From: Pseudomonadota bacterium
GTDB lineage: Bacteria; Pseudomonadota; Alphaproteobacteria; Rhizobiales; Hyphomicrobiaceae
Assembly (NCBI GenBank): GCA_023405815.1
Contig: JAEXXM010000005.1
Coordinates: 1 to 27,194, forward strand
Direction of reading: 5' to 3'
Length of the DNA: 27,194 nucleotides
Position 1 is the first letter of the stretch. The number at the start of each line of letters is the position of its first letter. This document shows positions 8,951-15,598 of the stretch, piece after piece. Made by a program: the position numbers and the translations under genes. The notes beneath the pieces were generated by a model. It worked only from the letters and a program-made list of their open reading frames with translations. It had not been told where the DNA came from and ran no database searches.

Positions 8951-9555
8951 AAAAGCCGAGCCGAGGAGGAGCGTCGAAAGCGGACGCGCGCGTGCACGTC
9001 GGGGTCGTGCGCCTTTCGCATGCCGCGGGCTTGCCGCTGCCCGAATACCAGACCGAGGGCGCCGCCGGCCTCGACCTCATCGCCGCCCTCGACATTCAGC
9101 ACCCGCTGACGCTCGCCCCCGGCGCGCGCGCCTTGGTGCCCACTGGCCTCGTGCTCGAGTTGCCCCCCGGCTACGAGGCCCAGGTGCGCCCGCGGTCGGG
9201 CCTCGCGCTGAGACACGGCGTCACCGTTCTTAACAGCCCGGGCACTATCGACAGCGACTACCGCGGCGAGGTCCAGGTCATCCTCGCCAACCTTGGCCAG
9301 GCGCCGTTCGACATCCGCCGCGGCGAGCGCATCGCCCAGCTCGTCGTCAGCCCCGTTACGCACGCCGCGCTCGCTGAAGCGAACGAAGTGTCCAATACAT
9401 TGCGCGGCGAAGGCGGATTTGGATCAACCGGCAAGTCTGCGCCCAATGAGAACGCCGCCTCGCGCAAATCGCCCGCCAAAAAGAAATCCATGCCAAAGGG
9501 GCGCGCGGCGCCAAAAAAATCGCGTTTGACGAAGCCCTCCGGCCGCAATCGCTGA
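8947..9555 (+). CDS. dut: Deoxyuridine 5'-triphosphate nucleotidohydrolase with basic C-terminal tail
   Basis: 202 residues, longer than the usual 145-155. It hydrolyses dUTP to dUMP and pyrophosphate, keeping uracil out of DNA and feeding dTMP synthesis. All five dUTPase motifs are present in order: AAGLDL (39-44), PRSG (82-85), GTIDSDYRGE (99-108), RGERIAQ (125-131) and RGEGGFGSTG (153-162). After motif V comes a 40-residue extension with 14 Lys/Arg and only one acidic residue, resembling histone-H1-type tails. The start overlaps the coaBC stop, so the two are translationally coupled. Confidence 0.95.
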   Translation: MKKPSRGGASKADARVHVGVVRLSHAAGLPLPEYQTEGAAGLDLIAALDIQHPLTLAPGARALVPTGLVLELPPGYEAQVRPRSGLALRHGVTVLNSPGTIDSDYRGEVQVILANLGQAPFDIRRGERIAQLVVSPVTHAALAEANEVSNTLRGEGGFGSTGKSAPNENAASRKSPAKKKSMPKGRAAPKKSRLTKPSGRNR

Positions 9556-9577
9556 TCCCCAGCGAGCCTTGACAGCA

Positions 9578-9625
9578 CCTGCGGTTCGCTCAACGTGCCG
9601 CACGAAGGGCGCTTGAGCCCGCAGG
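9578..9625 (+). promoter_or_regulatory. Dyad/structured leader upstream of cysK
   Basis: An interrupted inverted repeat: CCTGCGG (9578-9584) and GCTCAA (9588-9593) pair with TTGAGC (9613-9618) and CCGCAGG (9619-9625), with only a three-base bulge; a second small hairpin, CGTGccgCACG, lies inside (9594-9604). It ends 20 bases before the cysK ATG and just before its AGAGG ribosome site (9632-9636). A consensus TTGACA lies at 9569-9574 but lacks a matching -10. It could be an operator or an RNA leader; no T-tract follows, so a terminator for dut is less likely. Confidence 0.45.
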
Positions 9626-9645
9626 CATTACAGAGGCACTCTCCG

Positions 9646-10647
9646 ATGGACGATACCCCCCAAATCAAAACGCTGGCCGCCACGAAGTCGTGGGGTCGCG
9701 GCCGCGTTTACGACTCGATCGCCGAGACCATCGGCCATACGCCGCTGGTTCGCCTGTCGAAGGTCGCCCAGGCTGCCGGCGTCAAGGCCGATGTCCTCTT
9801 GAAGCTCGAGTTCTTCAATCCGCTCTCATCGGTGAAGGACCGCATCGGCGTCGCCATGATCGATGCGTTGGAAGCAGAGGGCCGCATCACGCCGGGTAAG
9901 ACCGTTCTGGTCGAGCCGACGTCTGGCAACACCGGCATCGGCCTCGCGTTCGTCGCCGCGGCGCGCGGCTACCGGCTCATCCTCGTCATGCCCGAGACGA
10001 TGTCGCTCGAGCGCCGCAAGATCCTCACCCACTTGGGCGCCGAGCTCGACCTGACGCCGGGCCCCGGCGGCATGCCCGCCGCCGTCGAGCGCGCCAACGA
10101 GCTCGCCAAGACTATTCCGGGTGCGGTCATTCCCGGCCAGTTCGACAACCCGGCCAATCCGCTCGTTCACGAGAAGACGACGGCCGAGGAGATCTGGAAC
10201 GACACGCACGGCAAGGTCGACGCCATCGTCGTCGGCGTGGGCACCGGCGGCACGATCACCGGCGTCGCCCGCGTCCTGAAGCCACGCAAGCCCGACCTCA
10301 AGATCATCGCCGTCGAGCCATCGACCAGCCCCGTGCTGTCGGGCAAGCCGCGCGGCCCACACAAGATCCAGGGCATCGGCGCCGGCTTCATCCCTTCGAT
10401 CCTCGACACCAGCCTGATCGACGAGATCGTCACCGTGTCGAGCGAGGAGGCATTCGAGACCTCGCGCCTCGTCGCCAAGGTCGAAGGCATTCCCGGCGGC
10501 ATCTCGACCGGAGCCAACGTCGCTGCCGCGCTCGAGATCGCCAAGCGCCCCGAGTATGCCGGCAAGACCATCGTCACCTTCGCGCCCTCGTCGGCCGAGC
10601 GCTACTTCTCGAGCGATCTGTTCCTCGATCCGAGCAAACCGGCCTGA
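9646..10647 (+). CDS. cysK: Cysteine synthase A (O-acetylserine sulfhydrylase)
   Basis: 333 residues, a normal length. The PLP enzyme makes cysteine from O-acetylserine and sulfide in the cytoplasm. Seen: PLP lysine in SSVKDRIG (K64), the substrate/phosphate loop TSGNTG (92-97), and the glycine-rich PLP phosphate cup GVGTGGTITG near residue 197. The start ATG 9646 has AGAGG nine bases upstream; an upstream in-frame GTG at 9595 would place the dyad described above inside the coding region and is unlikely. A very strong terminator follows. A cystathionine beta-synthase-like role is less likely because there is no extra regulatory domain. Confidence 0.93.
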   Translation: MDDTPQIKTLAATKSWGRGRVYDSIAETIGHTPLVRLSKVAQAAGVKADVLLKLEFFNPLSSVKDRIGVAMIDALEAEGRITPGKTVLVEPTSGNTGIGLAFVAAARGYRLILVMPETMSLERRKILTHLGAELDLTPGPGGMPAAVERANELAKTIPGAVIPGQFDNPANPLVHEKTTAEEIWNDTHGKVDAIVVGVGTGGTITGVARVLKPRKPDLKIIAVEPSTSPVLSGKPRGPHKIQGIGAGFIPSILDTSLIDEIVTVSSEEAFETSRLVAKVEGIPGGISTGANVAAALEIAKRPEYAGKTIVTFAPSSAERYFSSDLFLDPSKPA

Positions 10648-10654
10648 ACGCAAC

Positions 10655-10692
10655 AAGGGCCCGGGTCTTGTCCGCCCGGGCCCTTATCTTTT
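10655..10692 (+). terminator. Rho-independent terminator after cysK
   Basis: A perfect 11-bp stem, AAGGGCCCGGG (10655-10665) with CCCGGGCCCTT (10675-10685), encloses a nine-base loop and is followed by ATCTTTT. It starts eight bases after the cysK stop codon. Confidence 0.9.
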
Positions 10693-10792
10693 GCGCCCGC
10701 TCGTAACTATCTTGAGGGAATAGAGCGGAGCTCGGGGTGAACGGACGTCCCGACCCGCTGACGCCCCATGCCGGTTGCAGTAAATTAGGGAC

Positions 10793-11638
10793 ATGCAGGA
10801 CAAGCCCACCTCCCGCCTGACCGCGCCCGAGATCGAGCGCTACAAGCGCCACCTCGTCTTGAGAGAGGTCGGCGGCCAGGGCCAGCAGCGCCTCAAGGTG
10901 GCTCGCGTGCTCATCGTCGGCGCCGGTGGGCTCGGCTCGCCCGTTGCCCTTTACCTTGCCGCGGCCGGTGTCGGCACCATTGGCATCGTCGACGACGATC
11001 GGGTCTCCCTCGACAATCTGCAGCGCCAGATCGCTCACGACACCGCCCACGTCGGCACCCCCAAGGTGGAAAGCGCCCGCGAGACGATTGGCCGTATCAA
11101 TCCCCATGTGACGGTAGAGCCGATCGAAGCCCGTCTCGATGCCGGCAACGCCGCCGAGATCATCTCCCGCTTCGACATCGTCGCCGACGGCTCGGACAAC
11201 ATCGAGACCCGCTACCTCGTCTCCGACGCCTGCTACTTCTCGAAACGCACCCTCGTGTTCGGCGCCGTCGGCCCGTTCGATGGCTACGTCTCGACCTTCA
11301 AGCCGCACCAGCGCGACGAGAACGGCACGCCCTATCCGAGCTACCGTTGCCTTTTCCCCCATGCACCCGAGCCCGGAACGCTGCCCAATTGCGCCGAGGT
11401 CGGCGTGCTCGGCGCCGTGGTCGGCGTCATCGGCACCCTGCAAGCGACGGAAATACTGAAGGAAATCCTCGGCATCGGCACAAGTCTCGCCGGCCGCCTG
11501 CTGATGTACGACGCACTCGCCGCGCGCTTTGAGACGCTCAACTATGCCTGGGATCCCGAGAATCCGATCAGCGGGCGCAACCCGTCGATAACCGACTTGT
11601 CCATGGCGGCCAAACACAGCTCGACATGTGCCGCATGA
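10793..11638 (+). CDS. HesA/MoeB/ThiF-family adenylyltransferase
   Basis: 281 residues, somewhat longer than E. coli MoeB (about 249). E1-like enzymes of this family adenylate the C-terminal Gly of a sulfur carrier (MoaD, ThiS) using ATP. Seen: nucleotide-binding GAGGLGSP (43-50), DDD-R-V-L-DNLQRQ (67-79), ADGSDN (131-136), and the crossover-loop Cys in LPNCAEVGVLG (C200). The usual zinc-binding pairs are degraded: SYRC replaces CxxC (S183, C186), and the C-terminal CxxC is missing where NPSITDL follows. Which carrier it serves (molybdopterin or thiamine) cannot be read here. The start is ATG 10793; AGGGA sits almost directly before it, and a -35/-10 pair would allow a leaderless transcript. 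Confidence 0.85.
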   Translation: MQDKPTSRLTAPEIERYKRHLVLREVGGQGQQRLKVARVLIVGAGGLGSPVALYLAAAGVGTIGIVDDDRVSLDNLQRQIAHDTAHVGTPKVESARETIGRINPHVTVEPIEARLDAGNAAEIISRFDIVADGSDNIETRYLVSDACYFSKRTLVFGAVGPFDGYVSTFKPHQRDENGTPYPSYRCLFPHAPEPGTLPNCAEVGVLGAVVGVIGTLQATEILKEILGIGTSLAGRLLMYDALAARFETLNYAWDPENPISGRNPSITDLSMAAKHSSTCAA

Positions 11639-11653
11639 AGGGATAGCGCTTAA

Positions 11654-12151
11654 ATGCTGCTCGTTCGGATCATACGCGCCGTGCTCCTATCAATCATAGC
11701 CGCCATTCTGCTCCTTCCGCTGCCCGGCTTCGGTGTCGAGGCCACCGCCCAGCAGCCCGACGAATCGCAACTTTCCATCGCCCCGACCCCATTGCCCGAT
11801 AAGGGCGCCGTCTACGGCGCCATCGCCTTCACGCCGGATGGATCGTTCTTCTCTGTGTGGCGGATCGGCTCGCGCCTCGAGGCGGAGGAAAAGGTGCGCG
11901 AGGAATGCGCCACCTTGGGTCGCGGCACGTGTGAGGCAGTCAGCTTCCGCGGTGAGATTTGCACCTCGATTGCCACAGGCGTGATCGGCAAGCAGCGCAA
12001 GATCACCTATGCCGGCGGCGGCCTGCAGCCGGGCGACGCTGAGCACCTTGCCCTCGGCCGCTGCAACGGCGACCGCCGAGCGCGCGGCACTTGCAAGCTG
12101 CGTACGACCGTATGCGGCGACGGCCGCCTCGATTCCGCCCGCGCGCAGTAG
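11654..12151 (+). CDS. Exported DUF4189-type protein
   Basis: 165 residues. A hydrophobic N-terminal segment (about 8-26) acts as signal peptide or anchor. The mature part begins with VYGAIAFTPDGSFFSVW (53-69) and contains six cysteines (85, 93, 103, 137, 147, 154), the GAIA-start and Cys-spaced layout of DUF4189 domains. The role of this domain is unknown; it occurs in small secreted bacterial proteins. It starts 15 bases after the MoeB-like gene with AAGGGA upstream of the ATG and is probably in the same transcript. Confidence 0.75.
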   Translation: MLLVRIIRAVLLSIIAAILLLPLPGFGVEATAQQPDESQLSIAPTPLPDKGAVYGAIAFTPDGSFFSVWRIGSRLEAEEKVREECATLGRGTCEAVSFRGEICTSIATGVIGKQRKITYAGGGLQPGDAEHLALGRCNGDRRARGTCKLRTTVCGDGRLDSARAQ

Positions 12152-12183
12152 CATGAGCAGGAGTGAGACTAGGTCTCCCCGCT

Positions 12184-12212
12184 GTCATCCTCGGCTTTAT
12201 GCCGAGGACCCA
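12184..12212. repeat. Palindromic intergenic repeat, copy 1
   Basis: GTCATCCTCGGC (12184-12195), then TTTAT, then GCCGAGGACCCA (12201-12212). The central arms pair as a hairpin. Copy 2 at 12270-12299 is the same unit in inverted orientation. Such GTCATCC..GGAYCCA units are a common kind of REP-like element in alphaproteobacteria. Confidence 0.8.
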
Positions 12213-12269
12213 TCTTTCCCCTTGCTCCGACGTTCGCCGAAGGATTGCCCCACCTGAATTGCGGCACCC

Positions 12270-12299
12270 TGGATCCTCGGGACAAGCCCGAGGATGACA
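12270..12299. repeat. Palindromic intergenic repeat, copy 2 (inverted)
   Basis: TGGATCCTCGGG (12270-12281), then ACAAG, then CCCGAGGATGACA from 12287. On the minus strand it reads like copy 1, starting TGTCATCCTCGGGCTT. The two copies form an inverted pair about 57 bases apart and could fold into one long stem, perhaps serving as a transcription end for the genes on either side. Confidence 0.8.
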
Positions 12300-12418
12300 T
12301 GGTGGAAGAACGACACCGCTCTCTCTTGGCAAGGGCGCAAGGCGCCCCGCGCCATCGCTCCGATCGCCCGAGCGTCTATCAGCGAGCGCGTGAATCGGCA
12401 GCGCAAACAGGCGCGGTT

Positions 12419-12472
12419 ATCAGCTCACGGCTACAGCCGCCGCACACAAAGCTTCTCTCAGCTCGTGTCAGC
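12419..12472 (-). repeat. Dispersed intergenic repeat, copy B
   Basis: About 84% identical over 55 bases, with one gap, to copy A at 18827-18880, by hand alignment. Shared blocks include GCTCACG, CACAAAGC/AACAAAGC and TCTCTCAGC followed by CGTGTCA. It begins immediately after the stop codon of the minus-strand 2-hydroxyacid dehydrogenase gene. Confidence 0.65.
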
Positions 12473-13471
12473 TCAAAACATAGCTGGATGCACGCGGTCC
12501 GGCGGTGCGTGGCCGTCGAGGAAGGCCTTGATGTTGATGATGACCTTCTCGCCCATGTCGATGCGGCCCTCGATCGTCGCCGAGCTCATGTGCGGCAGCG
12601 CCACGACACGATCGGACGCGAGCAGCTTCGGGTTGACCGCCGGCTCATGCTCGAACACGTCGAGCCCGGCCCCTGCGATCGCCCCTGCCTCGATCAGTCG
12701 CGCCAGCTCGTTCTCGTCGATCACCTCGCCGCGCGCCGTATTGACGATGTAGGCCGAAGGCTTCAGGAGCCGCAGCCGCCGCGCCGACAGGAGGTGGTAG
12801 GTGCCGGGGGTGTGCGGGCAGTTGACGGATACGATGTCGACCCGCGTCAGCATCTGGTCGAGGCTCTCCCAGTACGTCGCCTCGAGCTCCTTCTCGAGAT
12901 CGAGGGAGACGCGCCGCCGGTTGTGGTAGTGGATCTGCAGCCCGAATGCCTTGGCACGCCGCGCCACCGCCGAGCCAATCCGGCCCATGCCGATGATGCC
13001 GAGCCGCTTTCCATAGATGCGATGGCCCAGCATCCAGGTCGGAGACCAGCCGCTCCAGGTGTCCTTATGCGCCTTGAGGTAGTCGGCGCCCTCGACCAGC
13101 CGCCGTGGCGCGGCGAGGATCAGCGCCATGGTCATGTCGGCGGTGTCCTCGGTCAGGACGCCGGGCGTGTTGGTCACGGTGATGCCGCGGTTGCGGGCCG
13201 TGTCGAGATCGATGTTGTCGACACCGGTGCCGAAATTGGCGATCAGCCGCAGCTGCGGGCCAGCCTGCGAGATCACTGCACGATCGATGCGGTCGGTGAC
13301 CGTCGGCACCAGCACGTCGGCGACCTTAAGGGCCTCGGTGATCTGCGACTGGGTAAGTGGGGTATCGTCGACATTGAGCCGGGCGTCGAACAGCTCGCGC
13401 ATGCGGGTTTCGACGACGTCGGGCAGCTTACGCGTGACAATGACGATTGGCTTTCGGGCGCTTGTCGGCAT
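12473..13471 (-). CDS. D-2-hydroxyacid dehydrogenase, glyoxylate/hydroxypyruvate reductase-like
   Basis: 332 residues from ATG 13471. NAD(P)-dependent reduction of glyoxylate, hydroxypyruvate or a related 2-oxoacid in the cytoplasm is the likely reaction. Seen: FGTGVDNID (80-88), cofactor loop GMGRIG (161-166), catalytic Arg in NTARGE (R247), Glu in VFEHEP (E276) and His in LPHMSSA (H294), the Arg-Glu-His set of this family. An in-frame GTG at 13543 would add 24 polar residues; ATG 13471 fits the family N-terminus better, although its Shine-Dalgarno is weak. It resembles gyaR products. The exact substrate is uncertain. Confidence 0.88.
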   Translation of the reverse strand: MPTSARKPIVIVTRKLPDVVETRMRELFDARLNVDDTPLTQSQITEALKVADVLVPTVTDRIDRAVISQAGPQLRLIANFGTGVDNIDLDTARNRGITVTNTPGVLTEDTADMTMALILAAPRRLVEGADYLKAHKDTWSGWSPTWMLGHRIYGKRLGIIGMGRIGSAVARRAKAFGLQIHYHNRRRVSLDLEKELEATYWESLDQMLTRVDIVSVNCPHTPGTYHLLSARRLRLLKPSAYIVNTARGEVIDENELARLIEAGAIAGAGLDVFEHEPAVNPKLLASDRVVALPHMSSATIEGRIDMGEKVIINIKAFLDGHAPPDRVHPAMF

Positions 13472-13661
13472 CGGGGTCCGCTGTTGCCTCTTGAAGTAAG
13501 GGGGGAGCTGGTGGGGGCCAGGTCGTGTCTGCTTCTCGTTCACGAGGTCTAACAGAACGCCATTGCAATGACAAAGTGCGGGATTTTCTCTGCGCGCCCA
13601 TGAGTGCTAACTGGCCACTGCACTCTTCTGGGTTGCTGTTGCGATTCTGACGACGAGCTGG

Positions 13662-14237
13662 ATGATCAGGGCGAGCACGAGCATGCGGGGAACGGCGGCG
13701 CACAAAATCTACGGCACTGCTCTGGCAGCGCTGACGCTGCTTGCGGCCGTGCCGCCTGCTGCCGCGCAGCCGGCAGGCGGCACTTTCTCGGGCGCCAGCG
13801 GCCTGCCCGTGCCGCGCTTCGTCAGCCTCAAGTCCGACCGCGTCAACATGCGTAAGGGCCCCGGCACCGACTACCCCACCGCCTGGGTGTACCGCCGGGC
13901 CGGCCTTCCGCTTGAGGTGATCAAGGAGTTCGAAGGCTGGCGCCAGGTCCGCGATGCCGACGGCGCCGCCGGCTGGGTGCTGCAGTCCTTCCTGTCGGGA
14001 CGACGCACGGCACTGGTGCTGCCCTGGGAGATCAAGCCCGGCGCACCGGCGCCCAAGGTTGCCCTTCGCAGCAACGACAGCGAGCGCTCGCGCCCCGTCG
14101 CAATGATCGAGGCCGGCGTCATAGCGAACCTGGCTGGCTGCGACGGTGCCTGGTGCCGCGTCAGCATCGACAAGTACCAGGGCTATATCGAGCAGAAGAA
14201 GCTTTGGGGGGTCTACGAGGGCGAGGTCGTCAAGTAG
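13662..14237 (+). CDS. Exported protein with two bacterial SH3 domains
   Basis: 191 residues. A signal peptide (hydrophobic about 18-35, likely cleaved after AAAQP) precedes a first SH3-like domain (about 53-115, with VNMRKGPGTDYPTAWVY and GWVLQSFL) and a second, more divergent one (about 130-185, with VALRSNDS and GYIEQKKLWGVY). Such proteins usually act at the cell wall in the periplasm; no catalytic domain is present. ATG 13662 (GAGCTGG upstream) or ATG 13683 may be the start. It is divergent from the 2-hydroxyacid dehydrogenase gene and convergent with irr. Confidence 0.85.
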   Translation: MIRASTSMRGTAAHKIYGTALAALTLLAAVPPAAAQPAGGTFSGASGLPVPRFVSLKSDRVNMRKGPGTDYPTAWVYRRAGLPLEVIKEFEGWRQVRDADGAAGWVLQSFLSGRRTALVLPWEIKPGAPAPKVALRSNDSERSRPVAMIEAGVIANLAGCDGAWCRVSIDKYQGYIEQKKLWGVYEGEVVK

Positions 14238-14265
14238 AGACGCGCGCGGCCCGGCGAGGGATCGC

Positions 14266-14712
14266 TCAGCCCTTCTTTGACACCAGCCGCACGACGACGT
14301 CGATGTGCGAGATGCTCATGCCTTCCGGCGGCTCCGGCACGCCGTCGACGCGGATGGCATGACCCGGGATATCGTGCAGCTCGCCCTCTTCCTCGACAAA
14401 AAAGTGATTGTGGTTCGAGGTGTTGGTATCGAAGTAGGCCTTCGCGCCGTTAATCGCGAGCTCGCGCAGCAGCCCCGCCCGCTTGAACTGGTGCAGGGTG
14501 TTGTAGACCGTCGCCAGCGATACGTGCTGGCCTACGGCGGTTGCTTCCGCATGCAGCGATTCGGCGGTCACGTGCCGATCTTCGCCCTCGAACAGCAGCG
14601 CCCCGAGAGCCAGACGCTGGCGCGTTGGCCGCAGGCCGGCCTTGCGTAGTAGCTGGGCCACGCCGCGTGGAGATTTGCCGTCTTTGTGCGAGCTGGAGGT
14701 ATGGTCGGTCAT
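14266..14712 (-). CDS. irr: Iron response regulator Irr (Fur family)
   Basis: 148 residues from ATG 14712 (ATG 14724 also possible). A winged-helix DNA-binding half (LRPTRQRLALGALLFE, then HVSLATVYNTLHQFKRAGLL at 63-82) is followed by a dimerisation half with the HNHFFVEEEGEL segment (His101, His103), the HxH haem-sensitive region of Irr. Irr senses haem and represses or activates iron and haem genes in Rhizobiales. There is no cysteine in the protein, so the N-terminal Cys-Pro haem motif of Bradyrhizobium Irr is absent, as in some Rhizobium Irr. Its position divergent from fabA is the classical arrangement and supports the call over Fur or PerR. Confidence 0.9.
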   Translation of the reverse strand: MTDHTSSSHKDGKSPRGVAQLLRKAGLRPTRQRLALGALLFEGEDRHVTAESLHAEATAVGQHVSLATVYNTLHQFKRAGLLRELAINGAKAYFDTNTSNHNHFFVEEEGELHDIPGHAIRVDGVPEPPEGMSISHIDVVVRLVSKKG

Positions 14713-14802
14713 TGCCGTGCGCATTGCACCAAATTGAGAGGGTGAAAGCCCACTCTCCCGCACCGAAACGGCTGGGAAGGAGCAAGATGACACCGCACGT
14801 AT

Positions 14803-14831
14803 ACTATAGGCAGACGGCCGTCGCCCTGCAA
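14803..14831 (-). promoter_or_regulatory. Predicted promoter for irr
   Basis: On the minus strand TTGCAG (14831-14826) and TATAGT (14808-14803) are separated by 17 bases, a good sigma-70-like pair. Transcription would begin near 14796, about 85 bases before the irr ATG. No ICE-type operator was identified with confidence. Confidence 0.45.
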
Positions 14832-14973
14832 CAGAGCCCGAGGGCGCGGCCGCAAGGCGCATCGTCCCCCGCTTGCTCGCCGCTTACCCTTTTGAACGCC
14901 AAATGACTGTGTTAGGAACCCCCCGACAAAACTTGGCAGGGGCCCTCGGCAGCGAGGATTGAGCAAAGAAATC

Positions 14974-15516
14974 ATGACAGAACGCCGCACGAGCTTCGAA
15001 TACGAGGATTTGCTCGCGTGCGGTCGCGGGGAGCTATTCGGGCCTGGCAACGCGCAATTGCCTCTGCCGCCGATGCTCATGTTCGACCGCATCTCTACCG
15101 TCTCTGAGACCGGGGGCCAGCACGGTAAGGGACAGATCGCCGCCGAGCTCAAGGTGGCCGGCAACAGCCGTCTCGACTGGTTCTTCAATTGCCATTTTCA
15201 GGGCGACCCGGTCATGCCGGGCTGCCTCGGCCTCGATGCCCTTTGGCAGATGACCGGCTTCTTCCTGGGCTGGCTGGGCGCTCCTGGCCGCGGCCGGGCC
15301 CTGGGCGTGGGCGAGGTTAAGTTCACCGGCATGGTCCTGCCGACCGTCAAAAGGGTCGAGTACATCGTCGACATGAAGCGGGTCATCTTGCGCAAGCTCA
15401 AGCTGGCCATCGCCGACGGCGTCATGAAGGCTGACGGGGAAGTGATCTATACCGCGACCGACCTGCGTGTCGGCCTGTTCGAGACCGGCGAGACTGCGGC
15501 TGCCGTCAGTCCTTGA
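14974..15516 (+). CDS. fabA: 3-hydroxydecanoyl-ACP dehydratase/isomerase
   Basis: 180 residues, near the usual 170-172. It dehydrates 3-hydroxyacyl-ACP and isomerises trans-2- to cis-3-decenoyl-ACP, the branch point to unsaturated fatty acids. The conserved LLACGRGELFGPGNAQLP lies near the N-terminus, and the active-site His and Asp are in NCHFQGDPVMPGCLGLDALWQ-type sequence (H74, D88). ATG 14974 is chosen since family members begin there; an upstream in-frame TTG (14959) directly after GAGGA is an alternative. It forms an operon with fabB (82-base gap) and fabI. Confidence 0.95.
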   Translation: MTERRTSFEYEDLLACGRGELFGPGNAQLPLPPMLMFDRISTVSETGGQHGKGQIAAELKVAGNSRLDWFFNCHFQGDPVMPGCLGLDALWQMTGFFLGWLGAPGRGRALGVGEVKFTGMVLPTVKRVEYIVDMKRVILRKLKLAIADGVMKADGEVIYTATDLRVGLFETGETAAAVSP

Positions 15517-15598
15517 TCTTGATGGTATTTCGTGCTCGCTTCCGCCGGAGCCGAACAGCGAGAGAAGCCGAAAGCTTCCGGTACGAGAGGATGGGCGG

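Larger units (their letters stand above)
12152..12472. other. 321-bp convergent intergenic region made largely of repeats
   Basis: Between the DUF4189 gene (+) and the 2-hydroxyacid dehydrogenase gene (-). It holds the inverted REP-like pair (12184-12299) and one copy of a dispersed 55-bp repeat (12419-12472). No coding frame here resembles a protein; open frames running through are side-effects of GC-rich repeat sequence. Confidence 0.7.

Noticed and set aside
14886..14920. Candidate fabA promoter (TTGAAC with TAGGAA)
   Set aside because: The spacing is 15 bases and the -10 is poor; not better than chance in this region.
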